Of a stretch of DNA of 5,116 nt, positions 1 to 5,116 are shown one piece after another (position 1 is the stretch's first letter; every line of letters starts with the position of its first letter). The notes under the pieces were generated by a model, which worked only from the letters and a program-made list of their open reading frames with translations, had not been told where the DNA came from and searched no databases. The DNA comes from Bacteroidota bacterium (GTDB lineage Bacteria > Bacteroidota > Bacteroidia > AKYH767-A > CANKSK01): positions 1 through 5,116 of the forward strand of contig CANKSK010000109.1 of assembly GCA_947485425.1 (NCBI GenBank). Direction: 5' to 3'. A program made the position numbers and the translations under genes.

Positions 1-749
1 CTTTCATCCCCTTTACCAAATTGAAATCCCGCACACATTTTGGCATTTACATCATAATTGGTTTGTTGTAGAAATTTCAGATCCATTCCACCCACATATT
101 TAACCCTTGCCTTTTCATTGACAGGAAAAGAAAAGGAGAACCCTGTTTGTGCAGAAAATCTTTTTCGAATGGTTTCAATTCTTACCACAGCACCCAGCCC
201 GGCATAATAATTAAACCGTCCTTTTTCCAAAGCCGCAGTAAAATCCAATTGTTCATAATTTAATGGATTTGGCAAATACGCATGAACTTTATTTCGAATC
301 ATATAATCATCCCCTAAATGCGATGATTCATGAAAAAAACGAGCGCGATAGGACCATGCATTATTTTTCACATTTAGATGCATACATATTCTGTAATCGA
401 TATTTAACAGATTGCGTTGATAAACGCCATTGGGTGTTATGATTTCAAACTGTGTGTAGGAAGCCACTTCAAAGCCAAATTCATAACCATGATTTTGATC
501 TATTTTTTTCCGCAGCAGCTCTTTTTGTGCACCAATCACAAAAGGGAAATAAACACCCTTTTTAACCAATCCCTCTTCACGATATGCGTACAAACCAGAG
601 CTGCAAATGCCTTGCATTGGATCGATCCATAAAGACTTGAAATAATGATCTAAGGGCAGGGAGACATATTTCGAACTATCAAGGTCTTGTGCCCAGACCT
701 TGATAAATCCGAAGACCAAAACAATAGAATAAATAATCTTGATTCGCAT
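1..749 (-). CDS. DUF1207-family secreted/envelope protein, C-terminus beyond the window
   Basis: An open frame of 249 codons runs from the ATG at 749 to the window edge without a stop, so the gene is 3'-partial. Residues 1-20 form a Sec signal peptide: basic MRIK, a hydrophobic core (about 5-16) and a likely cut after VWA (18-20), with Q21 as the first mature residue. The segment at about 132-149, W-S-Y-R-A-R-F-F-H-E-S-S-H-L-G-D-D-Y, matches from memory the most conserved part of DUF1207 proteins. The rest is rich in alternating aromatic and polar residues, with glycine-rich strands such as YYAGLGAVVR (181-190), as in outer-membrane beta-barrels. A barrel or envelope location is therefore my inference; the function of the family is not known to me. 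The gene starts 25 nt after the SOD stop, has no clear Shine-Dalgarno and is probably the third gene of the operon. Family assignment is moderately sure; the reading frame is very sure. Confidence 0.78.
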   Translation of the reverse strand, partial: MRIKIIYSIVLVFGFIKVWAQDLDSSKYVSLPLDHYFKSLWIDPMQGICSSGLYAYREEGLVKKGVYFPFVIGAQKELLRKKIDQNHGYEFGFEVASYTQFEIITPNGVYQRNLLNIDYRICMHLNVKNNAWSYRARFFHESSHLGDDYMIRNKVHAYLPNPLNYEQLDFTAALEKGRFNYYAGLGAVVRIETIRKRFSAQTGFSFSFPVNEKARVKYVGGMDLKFLQQTNYDVNAKMCAGFQFGKGDE

Positions 750-774
750 GAAAATACGTTAAGGAAAAAAACTT

Positions 775-1536
775 TTATTTTTCTGAAAATCTTTTCTGAA
801 TAGCTTCCCAGTTTAAAATATTCCACCAATCTTTGACATAGTCAATTCTTTTGTTTTGATGCTTGAGATAGTAAGCATGCTCCCATACATCTAGACCCAT
901 TAAGGGAAATCCTTTCAGGGGAGAAATATCCATGAGGGGATTGTCTTGGTTGGGAGTACTACCTATTTCAAGAACACCTGATTGATTAATGACCAGCCAT
1001 ACCCATCCCGAACCAAAAACGGATGTTGCTGCAGTGGTAAATTTTTCTTTGAAAACATCAAAGGATCCAAAAGCAGACTGAATGGCAGCTAAAAGAGGGC
1101 CACTTGCCTGACCTCCACCATTGGGCTTCATGATTGACCAGTATAAGGAATGATTAAAATGCCCTCCAACATTATTACGAACAGCAAGCGGATAAGAAGA
1201 TATCTTTTTTAACAAATCATCTAGGGCAACAACGGGTGTTCCAACAAGTGCTTTATTTAGATTATTCACATAGGCTTGATGGTGTTTGGAATAATGAATT
1301 TCCATCGTCATTTTGTCAATAAATGGCTCTAGTGCATCATAGGTATAAGGCAATACCGGCAAGATAAATTTATCATCACCCTCCACAAAATATTCGGGAT
1401 TTAAGGGTGCATGACCGGCAACATTCTCTGCAAAAGCAGATTTCCCCAAGGCTAGCATTGCGGCGCCACCTATGGCCATTGCGCCACCTTGTTTGAGAAA
1501 TTTTCTTCTATCAAGCGGACTAGATTTTTTTTTCAT
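775..1536 (-). CDS. sodA: Tat-exported superoxide dismutase, Fe/Mn family with Mn-type active site
   Basis: The product converts superoxide to oxygen and hydrogen peroxide. Of its 253 residues, about 200 (from about 58 on) form the standard Fe/Mn SOD fold. By alignment to E. coli MnSOD from memory, the metal ligands are H81 (MEIHYSKHH), H129 ([10 protein letters not shown]), D216 and H220 (DVWEHAYY), and Y89 is the active-site tyrosine. G125 and Q197 (in TPNQDNPLM) are the Mn-type pair; iron enzymes usually have Gln at the first site and Ala or Gly at the second. The N-terminus is a Tat signal: D-R-R-K-F-L-K at 9-15, a weakly hydrophobic stretch 19-31 and a likely cut after A-F-A (34-36). The folded, metal-loaded enzyme should thus reach the periplasm or envelope. 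The start codon is followed by nine A residues (codons 2-4). The gene lies 19 nt after the carrier-protein gene. A cambialistic (Fe or Mn) enzyme remains possible, and the symbol reflects only the Mn-type residues. Confidence 0.96.
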   Translation of the reverse strand: MKKKSSPLDRRKFLKQGGAMAIGGAAMLALGKSAFAENVAGHAPLNPEYFVEGDDKFILPVLPYTYDALEPFIDKMTMEIHYSKHHQAYVNNLNKALVGTPVVALDDLLKKISSYPLAVRNNVGGHFNHSLYWSIMKPNGGGQASGPLLAAIQSAFGSFDVFKEKFTTAATSVFGSGWVWLVINQSGVLEIGSTPNQDNPLMDISPLKGFPLMGLDVWEHAYYLKHQNKRIDYVKDWWNILNWEAIQKRFSEK

Positions 1537-1555
1537 GTTTTTTATGTTAAAAAAA

Positions 1556-2059
1556 TTAAAAATAAGATACCAAAATTTGTGCTTTTTCTACCGCGACTCC
1601 TTTAGAAACATGTATTTTTTTTATTTTTCCATCCACTGGTGACTTGATATTATTTTCCATTTTCATGGCCTCGAGAACCAAAATGGAATCCCCTTTTTTT
1701 ACCTCATCGCCTTCTTGAACATGAATATTCAAAACCAATCCGGGCATAGGGGCCTTTATCTCATTTACCTTCAATGCGCTGCCTTTATCCAAGCCCATAT
1801 CGCGAAGTAAATCATCAAAGCGATCTTTGATTTCAACGATATATTCTTTGGCGTTCACCCGAACTTTCATGGTTTTGGTCTCTTCGATCAATTCAATGAG
1901 TTCCACATTATAAGATTTGTTCTCATTTAAAATATGGTATTGATTTTCTCTTAGGATGTGCATATCCATTTTTACCACTTTCTGATTTATTCTCATTTGC
2001 CCTTTTCCGGCATCATGAACCTGAACGGTCGCTTTCTGATTGACTTTGATATTTAGCAT
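1556..2059 (-). CDS. Biotin carboxyl carrier (biotinyl-domain) protein of an acyl-CoA or pyruvate carboxylase
   Basis: This 167-residue cytoplasmic protein carries covalently bound biotin, which shuttles carboxyl groups from a biotin carboxylase to a carboxyltransferase. The C-terminal biotinyl domain (about 98-167) has the APMPG motif at 103-107 and the biotinylation motif E-A-M-K-M at 130-134, with K133 as the acceptor lysine. The N-terminal part (1-95) resembles the lead-in region of small stand-alone carrier subunits seen in Bacteroidota, which are often annotated as acetyl-CoA carboxylase carrier subunits. It lacks the Ala/Pro-rich linker of E. coli AccB, so acetyl-, propionyl- or methylcrotonyl-CoA carboxylase, or a split pyruvate carboxylase, are all possible. 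No carboxylase or transferase subunit lies in the window. The start is well fixed: an in-frame TGA lies 6 nt upstream (codon 2065-2063), and the N-terminus fits the family. It heads the putative operon, and its start is 5 nt from the promoter -7 box. Confidence 0.93.
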   Translation of the reverse strand: MLNIKVNQKATVQVHDAGKGQMRINQKVVKMDMHILRENQYHILNENKSYNVELIELIEETKTMKVRVNAKEYIVEIKDRFDDLLRDMGLDKGSALKVNEIKAPMPGLVLNIHVQEGDEVKKGDSILVLEAMKMENNIKSPVDGKIKKIHVSKGVAVEKAQILVSYF

Positions 2060-2063
2060 GCTT

Positions 2064-2095
2064 CAAAAGTATATAATATCTCCATAAAATTCAAA
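2064..2095 (-). promoter_or_regulatory. Bacteroidota-type sigma-A promoter of the carrier-SOD-DUF1207 operon
   Basis: Read on the minus strand, TTTG (2095-2092) is followed after 20 nt by TACTTTTG (2071-2064). This is a full match to the known Bacteroidota consensus, TTTG or TTG at -33 and TAnnTTTG at -7, within the usual 17-23 nt spacing. Transcription would be expected to start a few bases past 2064, at about 2061-2056, which coincides with the ATG at 2059. Chance matches are possible in AT-rich DNA, but both boxes and the spacing fit in the only intergenic region upstream of the operon. Confidence 0.62.
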
Positions 2096-2153
2096 TCAAA
2101 TGAAGTTTTACCACCTAACTATTTCGAGCCCTAAAAGAAAGAAATTGATTTTT

Positions 2154-2187
2154 TTATTTGATATTTGCTCCAAATTAATTCAAATAA
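2154..2187. repeat. Nested AT-rich inverted repeat in the divergent intergenic region; possible operator
   Basis: Outer arms TTATTTGA (2154-2161) and TCAAATAA (2180-2187) are perfect 8-bp complements around an 18-nt spacer. Inside lie ATTTG (2163-2167) and CAAAT (2171-2175), complementary around CTC. The motif ATTTG/CAAAT therefore occurs four times, two in each orientation. The element sits 43-76 nt upstream of the peptidase start, where a regulator could bind, and it overlaps the only weak -7-like box on the plus strand (GATATTTG, 2160-2167, without a well-placed -33 box). Binding by a regulator is inference; low base complexity makes coincidence a real alternative. Confidence 0.35.
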
Positions 2188-2214
2188 TCCATAAAATATG
2201 AGGCATCAGACTAA

Positions 2215-2224
2215 AGAGGGAGGA
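2215..2224 (+). promoter_or_regulatory. Strong Shine-Dalgarno sequence of the M1 aminopeptidase gene
   Basis: AGAGGGAGGA contains the core GGAGG at 2219-2223, six bases before the ATG at 2230, and supports that start. The other two visible starts with intact upstream sequence on the minus strand (749 and 1536) have only A/T-rich leaders, as is usual in Bacteroidota. Confidence 0.7.
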
Positions 2225-2229
2225 CTTAA

Positions 2230-4890
2230 ATGAAATTTTTATCGACAATCTTTGTGGCAAGTGTACTGCTTTTTACAGCTTGTGCATCTTTTAAAAAAGC
2301 AAGCACCACTCCCCTGACCATCAATCTAGACACTTTACGAATGCCTGTTTCTGAACTGCCTTCCAACGCGCTAAAAGGCCAACAAATGTATAGAGCATCC
2401 GAAAGAAGGCTTAACGACCTGATTCATACAAGTTTAGAAATCAAGCCTGATTTCGATAAAAAATTCTTGTATGGAAAAGCAACACTCTCCCTTAAGCCCT
2501 ATTTTTATCCTACTGATTCCCTAACGCTTGATGCCAAAGGGCTTGACATCAATGAAGTCAGCATGGTCATTGATTCTGAGCGAAAAAAAGTTAAATTTTC
2601 ATATGATAGCCTCAAATTAAAGATCACATTAGATCGCACCTACAAGCGAAATGAAACCTATCAAATTTTCATTGATTATACGGCGAAACCCGAGCTACTA
2701 AAAAACAAGGGAAGCGCTGCCATCACGGACACCAAAGGCCTCTATTTTATTAATGCTGATGGAAAAGACGGAAACAAGCCCAAGCAAGTATGGAGCCAAG
2801 GAGAGACCGAATACAACTCTGCCTGGTTTCCCACCATTGATTCTCCGAACGAGAGAATGACCCAAGAAATATCCATTACTGTTGATACCAGCTTCACGAC
2901 CCTTTCAAATGGATTGCTAATGTATTCGAAATTTAATGATGACGGTACTCGAACAGACCTATGGAAGCAAAGCCTTGGCGCAGCACCATATTTAAGCATG
3001 TTTGCCGTGGGGAAATTCGCCATCATCCGCGACAAATGGAAAAACATAGAAATAAGTTATTATCTAGATCCAGAATATGCTTCTGTGGGGAAAAAAATAT
3101 TTGGCAACACCCCAGAAATGATCAATTTTTTTTCTTCGAAACTGGGCGTAGACTACCCATGGGAAAAATATGCCGAAATCGTTGTACATGACTATGTATC
3201 AGGTGCGATGGAAAATACCGGTGCCGTAATTTTTGGTGATTTTATGCAAAGAAACAACAGAGAACTCCTTGACAACACCAATGAAGATGTTATTTCTCAT
3301 GAATTATTTCACCACTGGTTTGGCGATTTGGTAACCTGCGAATCCTGGTCGAATCTTCCTTTAAATGAATCCTTTGCCACCTATGGCGAATACCTGTGGA
3401 ATGACTATAAATATGGCAGAGAAGAGGCCGATTTTGGCATTCAATCCGATTTGAAAGCCTATCTAAATAGTGCCGGCAGAGGAAACGAACCTAAACTCAT
3501 CCGATTTCAATATGAGGATAAAGAAGAGATGTTTGATGCCATATCGTACCAAAAAGGAGGAAGAATTTTACATATGCTTCGCAAATATGTAGGCAACGAT
3601 GCTTTCTTTCAATCCCTGAAGCTTTATCTACAAAATAACAAATTTAACGCTGTTGAAATGCATCAGCTCAGACTTGCCTTTGAGCAAATAACAGGAGAAG
3701 ATTTGAATTGGTTTTTCAACCAATGGTTTTTAGGAAATGGGCATCCCTTGATAGATATTCAGAGTGAATATATTGATTCTCTAAAAGAGCAAAGGGTTCG
3801 TATTACGCAAAAACAAGACCTCACCAAATTCCCCCTTTTTCGTTTGCCGATAAAAATTGATCTGTATTCTGCAGCTGGGGTGCAAACCCATCCCGTAACC
3901 ATTGAAAAGGAAGAAGAAGTTTTCAGCTTTAAAACAGATAAAAAGCCCGAACTGGTAAATGTAGATGCAGAAAAAATGCTTCTATGCGAAAAAACAGAGA
4001 ACAAAACCAAAGCGGAATATACCTATCAATATTTCCATGCCCCTCTGTATTTAGATAGGTTCGAGGCGATTCAAAATCTAAAAAACGAAATCTCACCGGA
4101 TTCAATCACTTCGGCGTGTTTGGTTAGCGCTCTATCCGATAAATTCTGGAATATCCGACTTTTGGCATTGGATGCCATTGAAAATTTGGTAGCAAGACAA
4201 AAAGATTCCCTTTTGCCTATTTTGAAAAACATGGCCATAAACGACAAAAAATCAGTGGTTAGGGGGCAAGCCCTGCAAAAACTGGCAACTTATTACAAAG
4301 AAGCCAACCTAAAAGACCTGTTTTCAAGTGCTTGTTCAGACTCGTCCTATACCGTTGCCGCTGCCGGAATTTTATCCCTTGCGCGCACCGATGCAAAGGA
4401 AGGACTTTCTGTTGCAAAAAAAATGGAATTGGAATTCAATACAAGCCTGCAAGCAGCCATTGCACAAGTTTATGTTCAATATGGAGGACCTGAGCAAGAA
4501 ACGTATTTTATACGTGCTTTGGAAAATGAAAAGACCAAAGACAAAACGACTGTCATTTATTATTATGGGAAATTTATTACAGAAAAGGATAGTACGATTT
4601 TAAATCGCGGCATACAAATCTTGGGAAAAGAAGCAAAAACAGGAAATATATGGCATGAAAAGCTCACCGCGACCAACAGCTTGGAAATGTTAAAAACACA
4701 TTTTGAAAAATTGGCAAACGATGCCCAAGCAGAATCTGAGAGCCAAAAGAACCTAGGCAAAACAGACCAGACGATTGAGAACACCTATAACAAGAACAAA
4801 AAAATCAGTCTCTTTATTGAAGAAAAAATCCAGTCGATCAAAAACCAAGAGACCAATGAAATGCTGAAAGGAATTTATTTGGGAAAATAA
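2230..4890 (+). CDS. M1-family zinc aminopeptidase, predicted lipoprotein
   Basis: This 886-residue peptidase should remove N-terminal amino acids from peptides in the cell envelope. Residues 1-18 look like a lipoprotein signal: K2, a hydrophobic core, then F-T-A-C with C18 as the lipidated cysteine (Phe at -3 is less usual). After C18 comes ASFKK rather than the acidic surface-export signal known in some Bacteroidota, so a periplasm-facing anchor is more likely. Domains in order: N-terminal beta domain (about 60-260), thermolysin-like catalytic domain (about 270-505), a small beta domain (about 506-590) and a helical HEAT-like C-terminal region (about 600-886). Catalytic features are all present: GAMEN (325-329) for substrate N-terminus binding, zinc ligands H357 and H361 in HELFH with E380 after 18 residues, catalytic E358, and the probable transition-state tyrosine Y440 in SYQKG. 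The strong Shine-Dalgarno and the signal sequence fix the start. It is transcribed divergently from the carrier-SOD operon and converges on rnhA. The substrate preference cannot be read from the sequence. Confidence 0.95.
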   Translation: MKFLSTIFVASVLLFTACASFKKASTTPLTINLDTLRMPVSELPSNALKGQQMYRASERRLNDLIHTSLEIKPDFDKKFLYGKATLSLKPYFYPTDSLTLDAKGLDINEVSMVIDSERKKVKFSYDSLKLKITLDRTYKRNETYQIFIDYTAKPELLKNKGSAAITDTKGLYFINADGKDGNKPKQVWSQGETEYNSAWFPTIDSPNERMTQEISITVDTSFTTLSNGLLMYSKFNDDGTRTDLWKQSLGAAPYLSMFAVGKFAIIRDKWKNIEISYYLDPEYASVGKKIFGNTPEMINFFSSKLGVDYPWEKYAEIVVHDYVSGAMENTGAVIFGDFMQRNNRELLDNTNEDVISHELFHHWFGDLVTCESWSNLPLNESFATYGEYLWNDYKYGREEADFGIQSDLKAYLNSAGRGNEPKLIRFQYEDKEEMFDAISYQKGGRILHMLRKYVGNDAFFQSLKLYLQNNKFNAVEMHQLRLAFEQITGEDLNWFFNQWFLGNGHPLIDIQSEYIDSLKEQRVRITQKQDLTKFPLFRLPIKIDLYSAAGVQTHPVTIEKEEEVFSFKTDKKPELVNVDAEKMLLCEKTENKTKAEYTYQYFHAPLYLDRFEAIQNLKNEISPDSITSACLVSALSDKFWNIRLLALDAIENLVARQKDSLLPILKNMAINDKKSVVRGQALQKLATYYKEANLKDLFSSACSDSSYTVAAAGILSLARTDAKEGLSVAKKMELEFNTSLQAAIAQVYVQYGGPEQETYFIRALENEKTKDKTTVIYYYGKFITEKDSTILNRGIQILGKEAKTGNIWHEKLTATNSLEMLKTHFEKLANDAQAESESQKNLGKTDQTIENTYNKNKKISLFIEEKIQSIKNQETNEMLKGIYLGK

Positions 4891-4900
4891 CAAAAACCGC

Positions 4901-5116
4901 TTATAGAATAGACCTTTCGTAACCCTCATCAGGAGGAAGGTTTTTCCCCATGGCCGCACTTACGGCTAATCCGTCACAGTATTCATTTTCCACGTGGTTA
5001 TTATGCCCCTTTATCCATTTAAATTTGATGTTATTTTTAGGATATAACAGCAAAAACCGCTTCCATAAATCTGGGTTTTTTTTATCTTTAAAACCCGTTT
5101 TGTGCCATTTAAAGAC
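4901..5116 (-). CDS. rnhA: Ribonuclease HI, C-terminal 71 codons (5' part beyond the window)
   Basis: RNase HI cuts the RNA strand of RNA-DNA hybrids, removing Okazaki primers and R-loops in the cytoplasm. The frame is open from the right edge to a TAA at 4903-4901. It encodes the final 71 residues, a little under half of a protein usually about 150-160 residues long. Visible family marks, numbered within the fragment, are W4, the substrate-binding NPDLWKR (14-20), KWIKGH (33-38) with H38 equivalent to E. coli H124, and ENEYCDGLA (43-51) with D48 equivalent to the catalytic D134. The end, GYERSIL, resembles the usual short tail after the AAM segment (54-56). The catalytic Asp and Glu residues of the N-terminal half lie outside the window. 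It converges on the peptidase gene, with only 10 nt between stop codons. The family call is firm; the upstream part cannot be judged. Confidence 0.92.
   Translation of the reverse strand, partial: VFKWHKTGFKDKKNPDLWKRFLLLYPKNNIKFKWIKGHNNHVENEYCDGLAVSAAMGKNLPPDEGYERSIL

Noticed and set aside
417..632. Plus-strand 71-codon open frame
   Set aside because: It lies wholly antisense to the DUF1207 gene, which has a signal peptide and a family motif. The plus-strand frame has low-complexity, Cys/Phe-rich content with no recognisable domain or ribosome binding site.
2160..2167. GATATTTG as a plus-strand -7 box for the peptidase gene
   Set aside because: It has one mismatch to TAnnTTTG and no TTG or TTTG in the 17-23 nt window upstream, so it is too weak to list as a promoter.
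3126..3133. T8 tract in the peptidase gene (and another at 5076-5083 in rnhA)
   Set aside because: Both genes read through in frame with intact motifs on each side, so there is no sign of a frameshift. Such runs are common in AT-rich DNA.
2742..3191. Open frames overlapping the peptidase at 2742-3047 (minus) and 2961-3191 (plus)
   Set aside because: Both overlap the M1 catalytic-domain coding sequence, show no family features and are explained as shadows of the true frame.
3759..4010. Minus-strand 83-codon open frame inside the peptidase gene
   Set aside because: Ser/Phe-rich antisense shadow of a Lys/Glu-rich coding stretch, with no start signals.
4328..4784. Open frames at 4328-4603 (plus) and 4563-4784 (minus)
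   Set aside because: Out-of-frame shadows of the HEAT-like C-terminal region of the peptidase, which is read without interruption to 4890.
4753..4959. Minus-strand 68-codon open frame spanning the peptidase end and the rnhA end
   Set aside because: It overlaps the real rnhA 3' end in another frame and the end of the peptidase. The rnhA frame carries clear family motifs.
4891..5062. Exact 12-bp direct repeat CAAAAACCGCTT at 4891-4902 and 5051-5062
   Set aside because: About one such 12-mer pair is expected by chance in 5 kb. The second copy is in rnhA codons and nothing mobile lies between the two.

Overview
The window looks like ordinary chromosomal DNA from a member of the Bacteroidota. 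It is AT-rich (roughly 60% A+T by eye). It has a near-perfect match to the Bacteroidota promoter consensus (TTTG, 20 nt, TAnnTTTG), a lipoprotein M1 aminopeptidase of a kind common in that phylum, a DUF1207-type envelope protein and a stand-alone biotin carrier protein. A Chitinophaga-like lineage is my best guess, but the genus cannot be fixed from this sequence.

Layout. Positions 1-2059 hold three collinear minus-strand genes with short gaps (19 and 25 nt), probably one operon. In transcription order these are a biotin carboxyl carrier (biotinyl-domain) protein, a Tat-exported superoxide dismutase with Mn-type active-site residues, and a secreted DUF1207 protein that runs off the left edge. 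Positions 2060-2229 are a 170-bp divergent intergenic region. It holds the operon promoter, a nested AT-rich inverted repeat and a strong Shine-Dalgarno sequence for the gene on the other side. Positions 2230-4890 on the plus strand encode an 886-residue M1 zinc aminopeptidase with a lipoprotein signal. Positions 4901-5116 on the minus strand are the C-terminal 71 codons of RNase HI, convergent with the peptidase and only 10 nt from its stop codon. Both edge genes are open at the window boundary.

How the genes relate. Three of the five products are predicted to leave the cytoplasm: the SOD by Tat, the DUF1207 protein by a Sec signal peptide and the peptidase as a lipoprotein. The carrier protein and RNase HI are cytoplasmic housekeeping proteins. 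I see no shared pathway, mobile element, CRISPR array, tRNA or rRNA, and no sign of a new multi-gene system. The most unusual point is that the operon promoter lies so close to the carrier protein's start codon that its mRNA would be leaderless or nearly so.
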